DNA of 64,000 nt from Amphirosellinia nigrospora (taxonomy: Eukaryota > Ascomycota > Sordariomycetes > Xylariales > Xylariaceae), in NCBI GenBank assembly GCA_004123355.1, contig SCHM01000002.1, positions 11,257,569 through 11,321,568 of the forward strand. The letters run 5' to 3'. The notes below the pieces were generated by a model. That model made no database searches and was not told the origin of the DNA. It saw nothing but the letters and a program-made list of their open reading frames with translations. The position numbers were made by a program, and so were the translations under genes. This document shows positions 9,753 to 22,593 of this stretch, piece after piece (position 1 is the first letter of the stretch; every line of letters begins with the position of its first letter).

Positions 9753-12700
9753 TCTGAGAATACCATTCCGGGTATTTGTGCCGAGCAAAGCTAGGAACTC
9801 CCAACAAAGAGTATAACCCAAAAGGCGGCCCCGAAGTAGGTCATGACTTGTAGCAATTTACTTGCTTTTGGGGCCATATGAAGCACTGTATACCTACTAG
9901 TTGAAAAATAAGTAGCAATGTCAAGATATGTTGCTCACATGACAATATGACTGTATTTTATTACTGCATGTTGGTCCGCTTGGCGGTGCCGGTCTCTGCG
10001 ATTAGCACCCTGAACCTAGTACTAGTCGTATCGCTTATGGGCATCTCGAAGTAGGCTTTTTCATCGCTAGTATTAAGAAAGACATGGCTCGATTGAGAAG
10101 ATAGTTTGTCGTATGGACGTTTCGAGGCTAAGGGCGTCTGTAAGCACCCCAGCCGAACAGATAAAGATCTCACTGCGAGTGTAAGGGCGGAACTACGCTT
10201 GAGATATGATTAGTCCCAAAAATGGCAGTGAAGCAGTCGATAAAGGACTTACCTAGCTCGAGCAGAATAAGATGGTCTGTTTTACTTCTGGCTTCGAAGG
10301 CCTTGAGAAGACCAGAGCTGTGGTGAGATAGCTTTTTCACAGTTGCGAATACCGAGCCGACGATTGTTACGCACTGCAGCTGTCGCTCGATGGCCGGCAC
10401 CGTCTAAAGTTGTGCTGGACAAGTTGAACAGCTACGCGTAGGTCAAGGCCACGTTTGACAACCCGAGGCAATATGGCAATCCCACCCGGCAGAGCAGCCG
10501 TTGCAAATAGCAAAGGGAACAAGAGGCTTTGTGCGCCTGTGCTACCCAATCTCACCAGAGCAGGATCCGAGGAGGGGGCAGCTCGCTTTCGATGGCGCGA
10601 TGGGATGCATCCTACCCGATGGACGTGATTGGTGACATTGGAGATGCCCTGTTGCCCTTGCTGCCACGTGCTGGGCTTGTAGTGTAGGTGAGATATCGGG
10701 ACAGGCTCAGCATCGATTATGGCATGAAGTAGGCGAGCCGACATGAACGAAACGACAAGGATCCTATACACTAATCATCAGCTGACCCCCAACTCCCAAC
10801 TCATCGTCGGTCACCGTCCACATTCCAAGAATGTCAAGTCAAGCGAGAATCGCCAGACTTTACACTATTTCCACAAGCGCGGGGCCGGAGTTGTTAGCTT
10901 TGCCAAGAAGGACTCGCAAGCTTGATAGGTTTTATCAGTACCTCCTCACTTGGGAACGGTAGGATCGGCCCCCTGATGATCTACGCGTGCACGACGATGC
11001 CACGTGCTGAGGGGATCGATATGTGGGAAAGCCTCCGCAGTGTTTCACCATCAGCGTCACAAAGCTACTATAAGGAAAGATGGCTCGGGCCGACCGCAAA
11101 TCGAAACCTCGTGAAGGAGAGGAAGGCTTCAGATGATGATCAATTGACCCCGCAGACACTTGTTTGTCTGTCCATGTATCGATAGTCTGCATTTTCCCCT
11201 CGGCGGAATGCAGATTTACATGCCGCATTGGGGAGAGGGTTCCCGGTCGACTACCAGTACCTATCAGCCGTTGTTGGCGCCGACAAAGCAGGATGATGAC
11301 CGCATACTGTACACATGTGTAGTGTAGTAGTAGAAGCGTGAAAATACTCTGCCGCGTGTGCTGATGCTGAAAGGATTCCGCGCCTCGAATCCCGTTGGGT
11401 CGCGACCAACCTGGTGAAGTCTTACTTATTCTCGACCCCTCATCTATTGCATTGCAGCCCACCAACCGCATCAATAACATATACTACCATAGTAGTCTAC
11501 CATTTGATCACTTCGTGCGGTCTGCTCCACCGAGGCTTTTACCCCAAGTTCAGATAGTGGCACTATACAGAAAAGCCACATGGTAGCGTAGCACAGTGGT
11601 GGTAAATCCCAAGGTACTATGTAGGGACTATTCCGTTGCGGCGGCCTTCTAGTGCTGAGCTGATTTGGAGACATTGGAACGTATATGTAGTCACATAGGT
11701 ACCTAACCTTAGGTATTCTCCAGGATGCCGGACAACGTCTGTATTGATTAACCAGGACGCGGGAAAAGCCTGACAAGTACTGTATTAAATGATGGGTTGG
11801 GCGTGATGTTGACGTCGTAGAGCGGATGAAGTAAGTATATGTAAGTAATCACAGGAGCTAGTTCCTCCGGCAAGAGGGCATCCTTCACAGCTCCAAAGGG
11901 CCTTATTCTAAGACATGCAGGCCACCTAGGCATACATGGGTTCATTATAGTGTACTTGGTAGGTAAGCTGTCATAATTTCTTTGGTTGAGCGGTTCGTTC
12001 AGACTCGATTCATCTACATGCCAGCAACATTTTTATACTTCATTAAGAAAAAAACTTACACGTTACAGTAGTGTAGTAAACCTATATGAAATCCAGCCTA
12101 AATCATCGACGTGCTACTTAGTAGCAGCCGAGTTATCAAGCACCTTTCCGCAGCGTAAATGTAATGTAGTGTAGAATAGGCATCTCCTCGTTGATTGAAC
12201 TACGCCAGGCTACCTAGTCTGGCATATGAAAGGACATCGGCCAGTCTCGACTCATTCACCATGATCTGCAGAGACCCCTGACCAGCACATGGCATGGTCG
12301 TGGACAGCTAGGGCGGTTAGTGCAGTTAGTGCGCGCTACCGGTGCACTTGGCCTGCTTGCCCTTTCAGCGGCCCTTTGGGCTCCAGTCTGCTCCAGCGCG
12401 GCCTTTGGGTGCAACGCTGCCGCATACAGTAGGTACCACCTCACCACGCCTTCGTCGCTTGTGTTGTGTTCGCTTACACGCAAGAGGTATTTAGCATGCT
12501 CCGTTTCAGCCCTTTACGGTACAAAGGGGTATGGCATTGTCAGATTGTGCCCTTTGATTCAATGTTCCCTGTTGCCCTCGTCATTCAAAAATTAAAATTA
12601 AAATCGACCATGATTAGAATCAAACCACCAAAGTTGGGAGGCCTAGATAGATAAGGACTTGTTCACTCGGTCATGTAAAAGTACGCTACAGATAGATATG

Positions 12701-13397
12701 GTGTGTACCAATGTATTTAACACCGATAATAAGTAGCGGCTGTATGTCAGGCCGTTTCAAAAGTCGATCTAGCGTCCCCATCCTGAGGTTAGCCTTATAT
12801 CATCCATCCTGGACCAGATCAGACTATCCCATCCCCAAGTCAAATCCTGTCTAGCCTCCTATTCTCGACTCGCCAACATACATCGAGTTGCTTGGGTACA
12901 CTCTTGTATATTGTCACATCGCCCACGCTGCTTGTGTACGGTAGAGGTATTGTTTTGAGACCATCCCTTGGGTCGCTTAAGTACATACATAATACCCATA
13001 ATACCTACCTACCTACCCTACATATAGGTACTCACTTACTGTATGTACTTGGTCCCCCGGATTCTATTGTCGTGGCTACTTTTGATCCGTCTACCGTTGC
13101 AGTCAGTCCGTCAACCTTACCCTGCCCTATCCACCCCTTCTCTCTCTCTCTGTCTCGCCTCTCCTCTCCGCCATCCTTCCAATACCGCCTTCCTTCTATC
13201 TGATCATCCATCCATCCATATCCATATATCGGTTTCTGACTCTGACTCTGCAGCTCAGATAGACAACCCTGTACGACCCGGGCTCAAAGAAACAAATACC
13301 GAACTCACACTACGTTTCATCCCTTGTCTAACCTTCAGGTCACGCGGCCGCTCGACCAACAACGTGATTCACCCATTGTACAAATATCCTTTTAAAG
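9753..13397. other. Gene-poor stretch
   Basis: No confident gene. A weak minus-strand candidate (9961-10400) is listed separately. Tandem CCTA units occur near 13005-13030, and a pyrimidine-rich promoter-like tract (CT-rich, about 13120-13200) precedes the next gene. Confidence 0.5.
9961..10400 (-). pseudogene. Possible gene fragment, unidentified
   Basis: Two minus-strand open frames (10400-10170 and 10173-9961) look protein-like: one includes TIVGSVFATVKKLSHHSSGL, the other SLSVRLGCLQTPLASKRPYD. A GTAAGT donor at 10252 and an AAG acceptor at 10198 could join them, but the splice phases do not agree unless a base is missing. No ATG start was found. The first part faintly recalls N-terminal helical regions of fungal signalling proteins; that is only an impression. 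It could equally be chance. Confidence 0.22.
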
Positions 13398-13971
13398 ATG
13401 CCTACCTCTTTGGACTCGTCCCGTCCGATCATGGCACCCTCGGTATGTTTCGTCGTTTATCATTCTCTCTTCTGATTCGGGAAAAAATACACAATCGCAT
13501 TCGCTATCATACGTATACATACATACGTACGCATTCATTACCCCTCGTACTATTATAGCCATTCTATTCACCCAGCCTGTAACCTTCACTACACCCGTAA
13601 AAACAACCGTCGTGGCCGATTGGGCATTTACTCCGTGACATGCGTCCTAACCCTCCCTCCCAGCTCGTCTCGCCGCGCGCCTCTCTCCGCTTCAGCACCT
13701 ACAGCACGGCGCCGTCGCTCGCCGCGACCATGCACACGACCGACTCGGCGCACGCCGAGATCCGGGACATCGAGTCGGGGCTCGCGCGCATGGAGAACAA
13801 GGCCCTCTCGAAGCAGCGCGTCGTCCTGTCCGAGGAGAAGACGGCCAACCTGAGCAAGCTGGCCCTGGGCGCCAAGCTGGACCGCGCCCTCGATCGCCGC
13901 ATGACCAGCCAGGACGCCGTCATGCGCCCCGGACCAAGACGCTGAGCGAGAAGGAGAAGGAGGAGCAATAG
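13398..13971 (+). CDS. Small conserved fungal protein, function unknown
   Basis: Exon 1 (13398-13442) encodes a 15-residue start ending at a GTATGT donor. Exon 2 (13664-13971) follows a TCCTAAC branch site, a C/T-rich tract and a CAG acceptor, with matching phase. The core of exon 2 is charged and probably helical: HAEIRDIESGLARMENKALS, then QRVVLSEEKTANLSKLALGA and a basic DRRMTSQDAV. The C-terminus is clean only if one base is added near 13928, after which the frame ends TKTLSEKEKEEQ at 13971; the total is then 118 codons including the stop. As written the frame would end at 13945. I recall similar short proteins in other Pezizomycotina but cannot name a family. The N-terminus looks mildly basic and Ser-rich, possibly a mitochondrial presequence. 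Confidence 0.5.
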
Positions 13972-15066
13972 AGCGGCGCCGAGACACCATCATGAACGGA
14001 GATGCTATAGAACGGACGAAGGCGACCAACGTTGCGGCTGCGGCTGGCTGTACAGATTATGTAAGGCGGGGAGGATAGGGCGTCGTGGAAGAGGCGGAGA
14101 TGCGTATCACGCGCCTCGTTGTTCGATTAGTAAAGGTATAATTCAAGGTAGACCGGAGCGCAAACCGGGGAGGGAAGGGGACCGGACCAAGTATTTGGGT
14201 TCTTGTTCCCGTCATGGCATCTCGGATGTTCGCCGCCAATCCGAATCGGAATAGGCCAGCGATGCACCCGTTGCTATTTAATGGCATGCTGTCTTCCGCA
14301 TACCGGCCCTCGCCATCCCAGGAATGATGGGGCACGGCTATACCACTCCCACTCTATACATACCCAGGTTCAAGAGAAGACGTTGGCCATTGTCTATCCA
14401 GGAAAGCTCACGGACTGCTCTTGATACCACTTTACCTACCTACTATGGCACGTTTAGGCCATACTCCGAGTGCTCTCTTTTACTATATGATGTAATACAA
14501 ACGAAGAGGGGGAATAAGTAGCCGTTGTTTGAAGCTACCGATATTTGTATACAGGCAGACGGGGAAATCCATATAGTTTAAAACACTACACATAAGCTTC
14601 CCTGATGCCCTCTTGAAGGACGAATCTGCTATGACGTAACATACGGGCCCTCTGGCACGGGGATCTTGTTCCTGTGCTGATAACGTGGTACAGTGTAACG
14701 GTTGTCATCATACACACAACACCTATCATGATCATGCATGTATAGACTCTGCCCATACTCGTATACTCGAGCATATTCCTCTTCCCCAACCAGACAATGC
14801 TTCCAAATCAAACATACCAATTCCCGTCCATCCATCCATCACAAACTAGACAGGGCGTCCCCATCAGACCATCGGCCAACGCCCAACGCCCTCCCGTCTC
14901 GCTCGAGAAGAGCACGGCAACGTATAAGCCTCCCAAGCAAAAGTCGGCTGGGTTGGCGGCAAGCATCCATCCATCCATTCATTCAACTGTAAATCTTCCG
15001 GATCCTGAACCGACTACTCGTCCTCAACTTCATATCGGCCATCCGCCAGAGCCTCTCCTCGTCCTC
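13972..15066. other. Intergenic
   Basis: No supported gene. CATC tetranucleotide runs occur near 14827-14842 and 14965-14985. The 3' ends of the flanking genes converge here. Confidence 0.5.
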
Positions 15067-15685
15067 CTACGACGAAGGGTCTCTCCTAGAGCTGAGCTTC
15101 GCCTCGATGTCCTTGCACAGCGCGACCAGCTCGGGCCTCGTCGCCGCCTCGAGCTCGAGGCCCTTCCTGACCCACTCCCTCGCCTCGTCGAGGCGTCCCA
15201 TCTCGGCCAGCGCCTTGCCGCGGCGCCACCAGGCCTTGGCGTTGCCGGCGCGCTTGGCCTCGACGCTGGCCTCGGCGTCGGCGGCGGCCGCGGCCAGTCG
15301 AGCAGGCCCATGTGCGCCTGGGCGCGGTTGGCGTAGAGGGCGGCGACCTCCTCGCGCACGAGGCCCTGCGGCTCCCACAGGGGGCGGCCGAGCGCCATCT
15401 GCAGGCCGAGCGTGTACAGCTTGAGGGCCTCGGCGTGCCGGCCCTTGCGCTGCTCGGCGTTGCCGCTGTCCCGCAGCTTGGTGATCTGCGCCGACCGCTT
15501 CGGGTTCACGGCACGGGCGGCGGCGGCACCGTGAGGGGCGCCTCGAGCGACAGCAGCGCGCGGTGCAGCGAGTTCAGCGCCGCGAGCTCGGCCTGCAGCG
15601 TCCGGGACCCCGAGGGCGTGCTGACGGCCTTGGTCTGCGGGTCGATCTGGAGCGGCAGCAGCGTGAATGTCTCGAGGTCTGACAT
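15067..15685 (-). CDS. sec72: Sec72-like subunit of the ER protein-translocation complex
   Basis: Single-exon gene with the start at 15685 (MSDLETFTLLPLQIDPQTKA) and the stop at 15067. Sec72 is the cytosolic TPR partner of Sec62/Sec63/Sec71 in post-translational import into the endoplasmic reticulum. The N-terminus has the Sec72 opening, followed by the Pro-rich linker. A TPR region then starts at PKRSAQITKLRDSGNAEQ, continues through HAEALKLYTLGLQMAL and YANRAQAHMGLLDWP, and ends at AKAWWRRGKALAEMGRLDEA. The frame must move twice, near 15508 (a C run) and near 15290. Each fits one missing base, and with both added the length is 207 codons including the stop, normal for the family. An essential-type housekeeping gene is unlikely to be truly broken, so missed bases in the consensus are the likelier cause. 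Confidence 0.88.
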
Positions 15686-16664
15686 GGTGGCGGTTTGGGG
15701 TCTTCGGACGGGGCTGGTGGAGGTAGAGGTGGAGGGAGAGGAGGCTGGGTGATCGGGTCGGGAAGGCAGGCTATCGAGAATGAGGTCGCCGGACTGATGA
15801 CACTCTTATCGTATATATAGAGAGATAGACAAATGGGACTCGGTGGTAGTATAGACGCAGCAGAAGAAATGTGTGGTCTGGTCTATCCGTTGCTCAAAAT
15901 GAAAAAAAAAAAGTGAAGTTTGTCCAAAAAGGCGTGGTCGTAACCTTGCAGAATTAGGGGTGTTGTAGAGAGATGTGTTACCTCTCTGACACGTGCATGA
16001 ATTACATATGGATGCTTAGGTTTGCCAATGAAGCAATCTGGCGACTTTGGACTTTGGTGGTACCTGACAGGCCACTAAACGTTGGGGTGGTGGGTAGGAC
16101 GGGTCCAATAAAAACACAGGCCTCATAGCTCTTGCATAAGGCTTGCGGCTTGCTAGAACCCTCCCACTAAGAGGTCAATACTCCCCCGCAGTACACAGGC
16201 GCCAGTGTTAGGCCGCAGCCTTGGGAAGCCATAACTCTGGGCTAAATCAATTCACGTTGTTTTACAAGCCACGACATTCTCCTTCAACACGCACAGATAG
16301 ACAAGACAATCCATGTATATATCTATAGGTATCCACGACACGTCCTATCAACCTAACCTAGAATCTAAACTACCTATATCAACAATATCTCGCAAACCTA
16401 TCAGCCCATACATACAGACTAGGTACCTATGTCATATCATCAAGTACAAGTAGAAGTGTAGCAAAAGTAGACATCGCTCTCGTAATCCGCTCACCGAAAA
16501 CAACACACGTATTGTTGTATACTGATTGTCAGTGCTTGTGTATTCAACCCAGATTCGGAGACTGAAACATGCATGTTCACGTTAAAAAGGGGCACATAGA
16601 TATACCAACCTTGCCCGTGCCAATACCCATACCGTATATAGCCATCGTACATCGAGGTCCTATC
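15686..16664. other. Intergenic
   Basis: Promoter side of sec72 on the left and the 3' end of the minus-strand regulator on the right. An A-run lies at about 15901-15911. No gene seen. Confidence 0.5.
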
Positions 16665-19397
16665 CTATGGCCAGTAGCTCTGCGCCGGGCGCCAATCGCG
16701 CTCGAACATCTGCGAGACGAGGTAAAGCGGGTTCTCCCAATCCATCTCGTCGCGCGGTTTCTTTTCTGTGCGTGATACTCGCCGTCAGTCGGGGGTATGA
16801 TCAACAAATCGCCCATCCGAAACACGGGCTTTGTTTATAAAAGAATTAAAACAAAAAGGCAAAAAAAAAAAGACCTACTCATTTGTTCATACTTCTGACG
16901 CGTCGCTATCAGAGTCTGGATCTCCTCGATCGAGTCGGCCCCGAACTGCCGAGCCATGGTCGTCTCGCTGTTGTTGAGCGGGTCGAGGTCGCCTTTATAG
17001 TAGTGCCAATGGCCCAATATGACATCGGCGCCATGCTTAAGCTTAGCCGTGACATCTTCGAGATCGTAGTACGTCTATCGCGGCACACACCATCAAGTTA
17101 GTCACCACCACAGCAATGAGGGATCCGATATCCCCAGTTCATCAGCCGACGAGGCCATCACCTACCTTGAGGTTCTGCTCCTTGGCCCGTCTCCGCCGGT
17201 CCTGGCACGCCACCGAGATCTCGTGCAGCATCATGAAGACGACCAGGTACACCGTGAAGAAGGTGGCGTCCGTACGCTTCTGCATCAGCAGCCAGAGCTC
17301 GTCGAGGACTTCCCTCTTGAGCTTCAGCAGGACGTGGTTGTACCCGATGGAATCGAACTGGGCCGTGATCATCCTCGACACGAACTTCCTCTCGCAGGGC
17401 GGCGAAGACGCCTCGAGGTTCTCGTGGCCGGCGGCGACGTAGGCGGAGCCGAGCGTGAACCCTCGAGGCACGTCAGTCGTCAAACATGATACGGGATAGG
17501 CCGGATGGGGCAAACTTACGCGATGCGAGCCACAGCCGAAAGTAGTTCCGGAACAACGTTGCGGGGTTTCCCTTGGTCTTCCCAAAATCTCGGTTCGCCG
17601 CCTTGGCGCTGTGACATATACTAGGCCGAGAACGCCCGCGTTAGTTCGATCCGATCTGTACTCCTGCAGCTTGCAGATGGTGGTAGGTAGTATTCCGTGT
17701 CACGGGGCCCTCGGGGTTTGAGAAAGGGATGCAAGTACTTACGCAACAGAAAACGTCCGTCTCACAATGTCATTGACTGATGTGTCTTGTACAAATCGAC
17801 GGATGGCTTCCTCGGCATTTTGTTTGACATACATCGATACTCTTCCGAGGTAGCATTGACATCGGCAGCGCATAAGCAGGTATAGTGACGCGAAGAGGCG
17901 GCTCCGTCTCCTTGTTTTCCAGTAGCGAGTCTGGATATCCATACGGTTGGGTTTGAATCTCCGCACCTTGAGCGGCAGGGGTCACAGAAAAGCTGGGTGA
18001 CACCCATGCCGATGGTGACGACCCGTTCGTCCACCCAGTCGCTAGTTGGGATGTTCTCGACGCAAACTCCTACCCATCTCTGCGTGAAGCCCAAGCCGCC
18101 CACCCGGAAAAGGACGACCTCGTTCAGGTTCCATCGAAGACAAGGGATCCGATGGATGACTTTCTTCGTATCGAGCCCAGTACCTTGTTGCAACACAGGC
18201 AGTATGCCGTTTCGGGTTTGCCGGGGTCGGGTATGCACTATTTTCGGGTATCAGTTCGTGTGACATGCTCAGCGTTGTCCATCGTGTTAGGCAACCTACC
18301 CGGATTTTTTGCATCCGGCAACGAATACAAGCCCTTCGTTTACGAGTCTTGCTCGTTTCCTCGCGATCCTTCGGCCGTAGTTGTCCTCTAGGACGACGAG
18401 GTCCGGTGGGGTTTCTAGCACCTGATAGCTTGTGAGAGTGAGAGATAGGACTTTTAAGAGTAACCGTAGGCATCTGAGTGCCGTCCTCGAACCCAGGCTC
18501 GCTAACAAGTGACAAACGATGATATGAGTGGTGGTTATAGGAGGGGGATCGACCAAGGACCCCGGTGTCTGTCCCTCATACCACGACTCATTACTGCTAA
18601 GAAATCGAAACCCATATTCGCCGAGATACCGATCTGGATTAGGTGTATGCCCAAAATGATAATGTGTAGCCGGGAATTTAATGGTGGACTCCAATGTGTC
18701 CTCGGAACATAAGGTTTCCCATAAGGAAAAGGAGTTGTTCTGGGGGCGTCGACAACTGGGGATTCGAAGGAAGTACTAGGTATCCCGAAGCCTACCTTGG
18801 TAAACCCTGCATTATAGTTGGCCACGTCGCGGTCCGGGAGAAAGACTCTGTCAAGGCGGCTGATGATTGGTTATGGCGAGGGCGTTCGCGTGGGTATCCG
18901 TGTAAGACACTGGATGACTAACGAAACTCATATAGGAAGGGGGAGACAGAGGAGGGTGTCGTGAGCAGAAGCCTGCCAATTTTCGAAAGTCTTGTCAGGG
19001 GGAGGAGGGCCGCTCCAATCACCATCTCCGTGGGCAGCGAAGACGCCAGCCCGTTCCGTCATTGTCGGAACCATTAATTCTGCATTATGAACAGACACAG
19101 CAAATTGATCCCCATCTCGTGTTGCAAGGTCCGAGCTCATTGTTCTCACTACCGCATCATGTTGAGTCCAATTGTCAGTTGGTGGTCTCCAACTATCCGG
19201 ATCTCCCCAGGCCGGGCACGTATTGTTGGTAGCCGCGGTGATATAGTGCGAGTAGGGGGATGGCGGAGGAGGTGGCGGCACCGTCTGGGACTGGAGCGCC
19301 TCGTCCCTCCCCGGCCTCCAAGTAGGACTCGTGTAATGGTGACGGTGACTTTGCTTGCAGTCTCATTTTTACCTGTGAACATGTGAGGGTCAGCCAT
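16665..19397 (-). CDS. Fungal transcription regulator with an internal Zn-cluster
   Basis: Minus-strand multi-exon gene; C-terminus certain, start tentative (MADPHMF at 19397). Two protein-like stretches come first: a Pro/Asp-rich part (about 19330-18945) and one with NYNAGFTK and SPVVDAPRTTPFPYGKPYVP (about 18860-18700). The zinc cluster follows at 18340-18180: KRRACIRCRMQKIR, then an intron (GTAGGT to AATAG) exactly before CIPDPGKPETAYCLCC. A long C-terminal region contains VLLKLKREVLDELWLLMQKR, HWHYYKGDLDPLNN and a final exon (16765-16665) ending ENPLYLVSQMFERDWRPAQ. These blocks match a family of fungal C6-type proteins I recognise, where the cluster is not N-terminal. Where the family usually has the last zinc cysteine, this copy seems to read His (VIHRIPCLR). 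Several frame changes between 18180 and 17760 are unexplained by introns and fit missed bases. Confidence 0.6.
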
Positions 19398-21106
19398 CTC
19401 AACTCTCTATCTCAGTATCAGCTCATCCATTTCCAACATGCCGGTACCGAGGACTTGGCAGGATAGGGAGGGCTTGAGAGGACAGGAGTATCTTGGAGCC
19501 CCCAAAAGAATCAGTTGCGGGAGTCGGATCCAGCCCTACGTGCAAAGCATCCGGCCAAAAGGCGTGTCTTGAAACCGGGCAACACATACCGAGCCCACTT
19601 CACAGGTGGTGAATGTACTGCCTGTCTTTGCGGCGCATCCGACGTGACCAGCCAAAGGTCCAGGTAATTAGAAAGAAATCGTCAACTGATTTGACTCGCT
19701 CACCTTCAACCGGTGAACGGATGGAGGTCTTGAGTAGCACGACAATCGGATCTCTCCTCTCAGTTGTGTACGAGCTCGTCCTGATCAGAAAGACGCGACA
19801 AGAACCACGTAAGCTCGACAGCCAGCTTGGCGATCTTCGCATGCACATGAAAGCCTCGCACAGAATGGAACGAAGAATTGCACTGCAATCGCTGAAGAGG
19901 AAGATTGACGATGAAAAGCTGTTGTGTCAGGAGACTTGAGCTCGGGTATGGGTTGGGTCGGGGTTGTGTGATGACAAACAAACAACGTAGAGATAGATAA
20001 CCGATGCCGAGAGGGTACCGACGAATACCACCAGTTCCCGTTTCGCTTCGTGTGTGGTTTTGTCTCACCCACCTAGAATGAGGACAAGAGTTGGTTTGCA
20101 TCCGTCTGCTCGTCCTGTTCACTTTCTTCCCATCGTGTCTTCTGCCGTTTATCACCCCTCTACTTGGGTTCCATCTCATCTCGCATCCAACAAAGCAATT
20201 GAGCCGCCACCTCCAGCATCAGCTAATCATGAGGTACCGATTGGGATTACGTCGGCTTATAATTCCCGCTCCCAGCCAACAGTAACAACCGCCTTGACCC
20301 CGGACTGTGTAGCCTGGGGCCTCCTCTTCTCCTCTTTCCCCCGAGAAATCGATCTCTGCACGGCGTGTTACTCTGTGCCCTTAGCCGCCCTTTGCATCCC
20401 ACCATTACTAAGGATTGTGTCTGCCCTCCTTGCAGATGACGTCTGCATGTTAGTCGTTTGGAAAGGAAGTAGTAGTTTGCGAGGCTGCGGTCGCATTTGT
20501 GAAACCGTGGCTGTCCACTATGCGCTCTGCCTTTAGGACCCGGGTAGGCCTAAGAAGATTTAATGAAAATTATATCGCGAATAATATCATCTAGCCACCC
20601 TGATTTCGAAGATGGCTACTAATTTGCAGTACGAAAAGAAATAAATAAAGATTGAAGTCGTTTGAGCTGCATCTTTTGCTGCTAACGCTTAGCGACTGGA
20701 CTCATGCGAGCTGCCATATTACAGAGGTACCGAGCACTTGGGTAACGAATGCACCATGTCCAGAGGTTGCCTCTGTCTGTACACGGGTTGTCGAGATCGG
20801 AGTAACGCCTCCACGGGAGTCACCTTGAACGACGACGACGCCAACAGGTAGTTCTATCACGAAAATTACCATCCAAGCCAATAATTTCTCTGTATGGCTT
20901 TCCTGCGGCCTGTTGGTACCATCTCCAGTACAATCCTCTGGTTACGGTGCGCCATGGGACAACCCAAGATGCCGTACGTCGAGAATCGGCACAGATGGGC
21001 GATGGTTATAAAGGAGAGACCATTCGACAATTGCCAAAGCTAGGTCCTCTCAGTCAACAGCTTTTCACTGTCGCATTCTTTACTTATCACGACCTCGAAG
21101 AACAAA
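19398..21106. other. Intergenic
   Basis: Two open frames (19613-19939 and 20054-20536, plus strand) have no recognisable motifs or splice context and were not called. The last 100 bases lead into the dioxygenase gene. Confidence 0.45.
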
Positions 21107-22593
21107 ATGACCGCCCAAATCCTTCCCATGGCCACTTGTGGGCTCATTGGCCCTCAGGGTTGGGCCAACCATGACGAGACGGACTCCTCGGTGGTTTCGC
21201 CTCAACAGGATGAAACTTCCGCCCAACCGCCCCTTGGATTCCCTGCCTCCATTGAGGTGCCAAGCTGGTCGGGAGAGAACAGCAACTCATTTGAATCGCA
21301 AACTCTTGAGCTGGGTCCAACGGATGTGGCTGAAGTAGAACAAGCTCTCAAGCACTTCCTCGGTATGTACAAGACTCGAAACACCGTCCTTATCATTGAA
21401 ATGATAGGAGGCGAAGAAGGCCCGTACTGACTCGATAGGCCTCGGCCTCGACGGAAGCGAGGTAACTCGGGAGAATTTCCCACTCCCTAACTTGGAGGCT
21501 CGACTCCAGGACCACGCAGCCGATATTCATCGAGGGAGCGGCTTGTGCATTGTCCGAGGCCTCAAGTCTGGAACGTACTCGGCAGAAGACAATACTATCA
21601 TCTTCCTCGGCATCGCCAGCTACATTGGTAGCCAGAGGGGTGTCCAAACTTCGAAAGGCGCCATGTTGAGTGAGTAGACTCGACGTATACCATGTCTTGA
21701 AATGATACTGAATTGCTTTAGCTCATGTACACGAGTCCGGATCCTGGACGGTTCCTCGCGAAAAGCGCCATGGGATTCATACGAACGGTAGCCTGGTGCG
21801 GATAGCCCTTGCACATCAACAATAATGCATCATTTTTGCTAATGTCAATCAATAGCCCTTCCATAACGATATGGGATGTGAGATTTTGGCTATTCATATC
21901 CGGAGCGCGGCCGCTCGGGGTGGTGGAACATACGTGGCGTCGGCAGCGGCCGTATATAACGCCATGATGAAGACTAACCCCTGGGCCGTGCATACCTTGG
22001 CGAAACATAACTGGCCCGTGCAAGTGTAAGTGTCCAATGTACTTGATATAGACCTCTGTCACCACAACTCAAATATTCATTCAACCTCTTACTAGTTCGC
22101 GAGGCACTTCGCCCTTCGTTCTCGCGCCACTCCTAGGATATCAGTCGGGCAATCTTGTCATATCAGCAGACCCCGGCCGCCTCGGCCCTCATCCAGCGGC
22201 GATGAACCATCGAATTCCTGATCTGCTACCGGCACAAGAGGAAGCCTTGGCACTCCTACAACAGACGGCGGCGGCGCGCAGCAAATGCAGCTGCCCGGCG
22301 GCCATGGAGATATGGTATTCATCAACAACTGGAGCATGCTACATGCACGTGATTCGTATCAGGACGATGGCACAGCGACCCGACATCTTGTCCGTCTCTG
22401 GCTGCGGAATGAAGAATTCAGCTGGGACATTCCCCAGTCGATGAAGACACCTTGGGAGGCATCATTCGGGAAGAAAGCGAAGAAAATAGTGAACAGGCAG
22501 TATCCTGTGGCACCCATGCCTGAGTACATGGAACCCAAGTTCAGCAATGGCTCGGCTGCCTTCGTCATGGAAGAGAGCGACGAAGACGAGTAA
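21107..22593 (+). CDS. TauD/TfdA-like 2-oxoglutarate/Fe(II) dioxygenase
   Basis: Five exons: 21107-21362, 21439-21669, 21722-21795, 21856-22025 and 22096-22593. All introns have GT-AG ends and compatible phases. With one base added near 22270-22285 the protein is 409 residues. The iron-binding His-x-Asp is seen as PFHNDMGCEIL (His190, Asp192). The distal block is FINNWSMLHARDSY followed by TRHLVRLWLR, which holds the second His and the Arg that grips 2-oxoglutarate. An upstream motif GLCIVRGL is typical of fungal TauD-type proteins. Such enzymes hydroxylate small molecules; in fungi they occur in specialised metabolism and in degradation of taurine-like or other substrates. The substrate is unknown, and no obvious partner gene lies within several kilobases. 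The acidic C-terminus (EESDEDE) is unusual for an enzyme of this type. Confidence 0.8.

Noticed and set aside
19613-19939. 108-residue plus-strand frame with a possible coiled-coil end
   Set aside because: The second half is weakly helical, but there is no conserved motif and no supporting gene structure; too weak to call.
20054-20536. 160-residue plus-strand open frame
   Set aside because: Composition and codon use look random; no domain or signal recognised.
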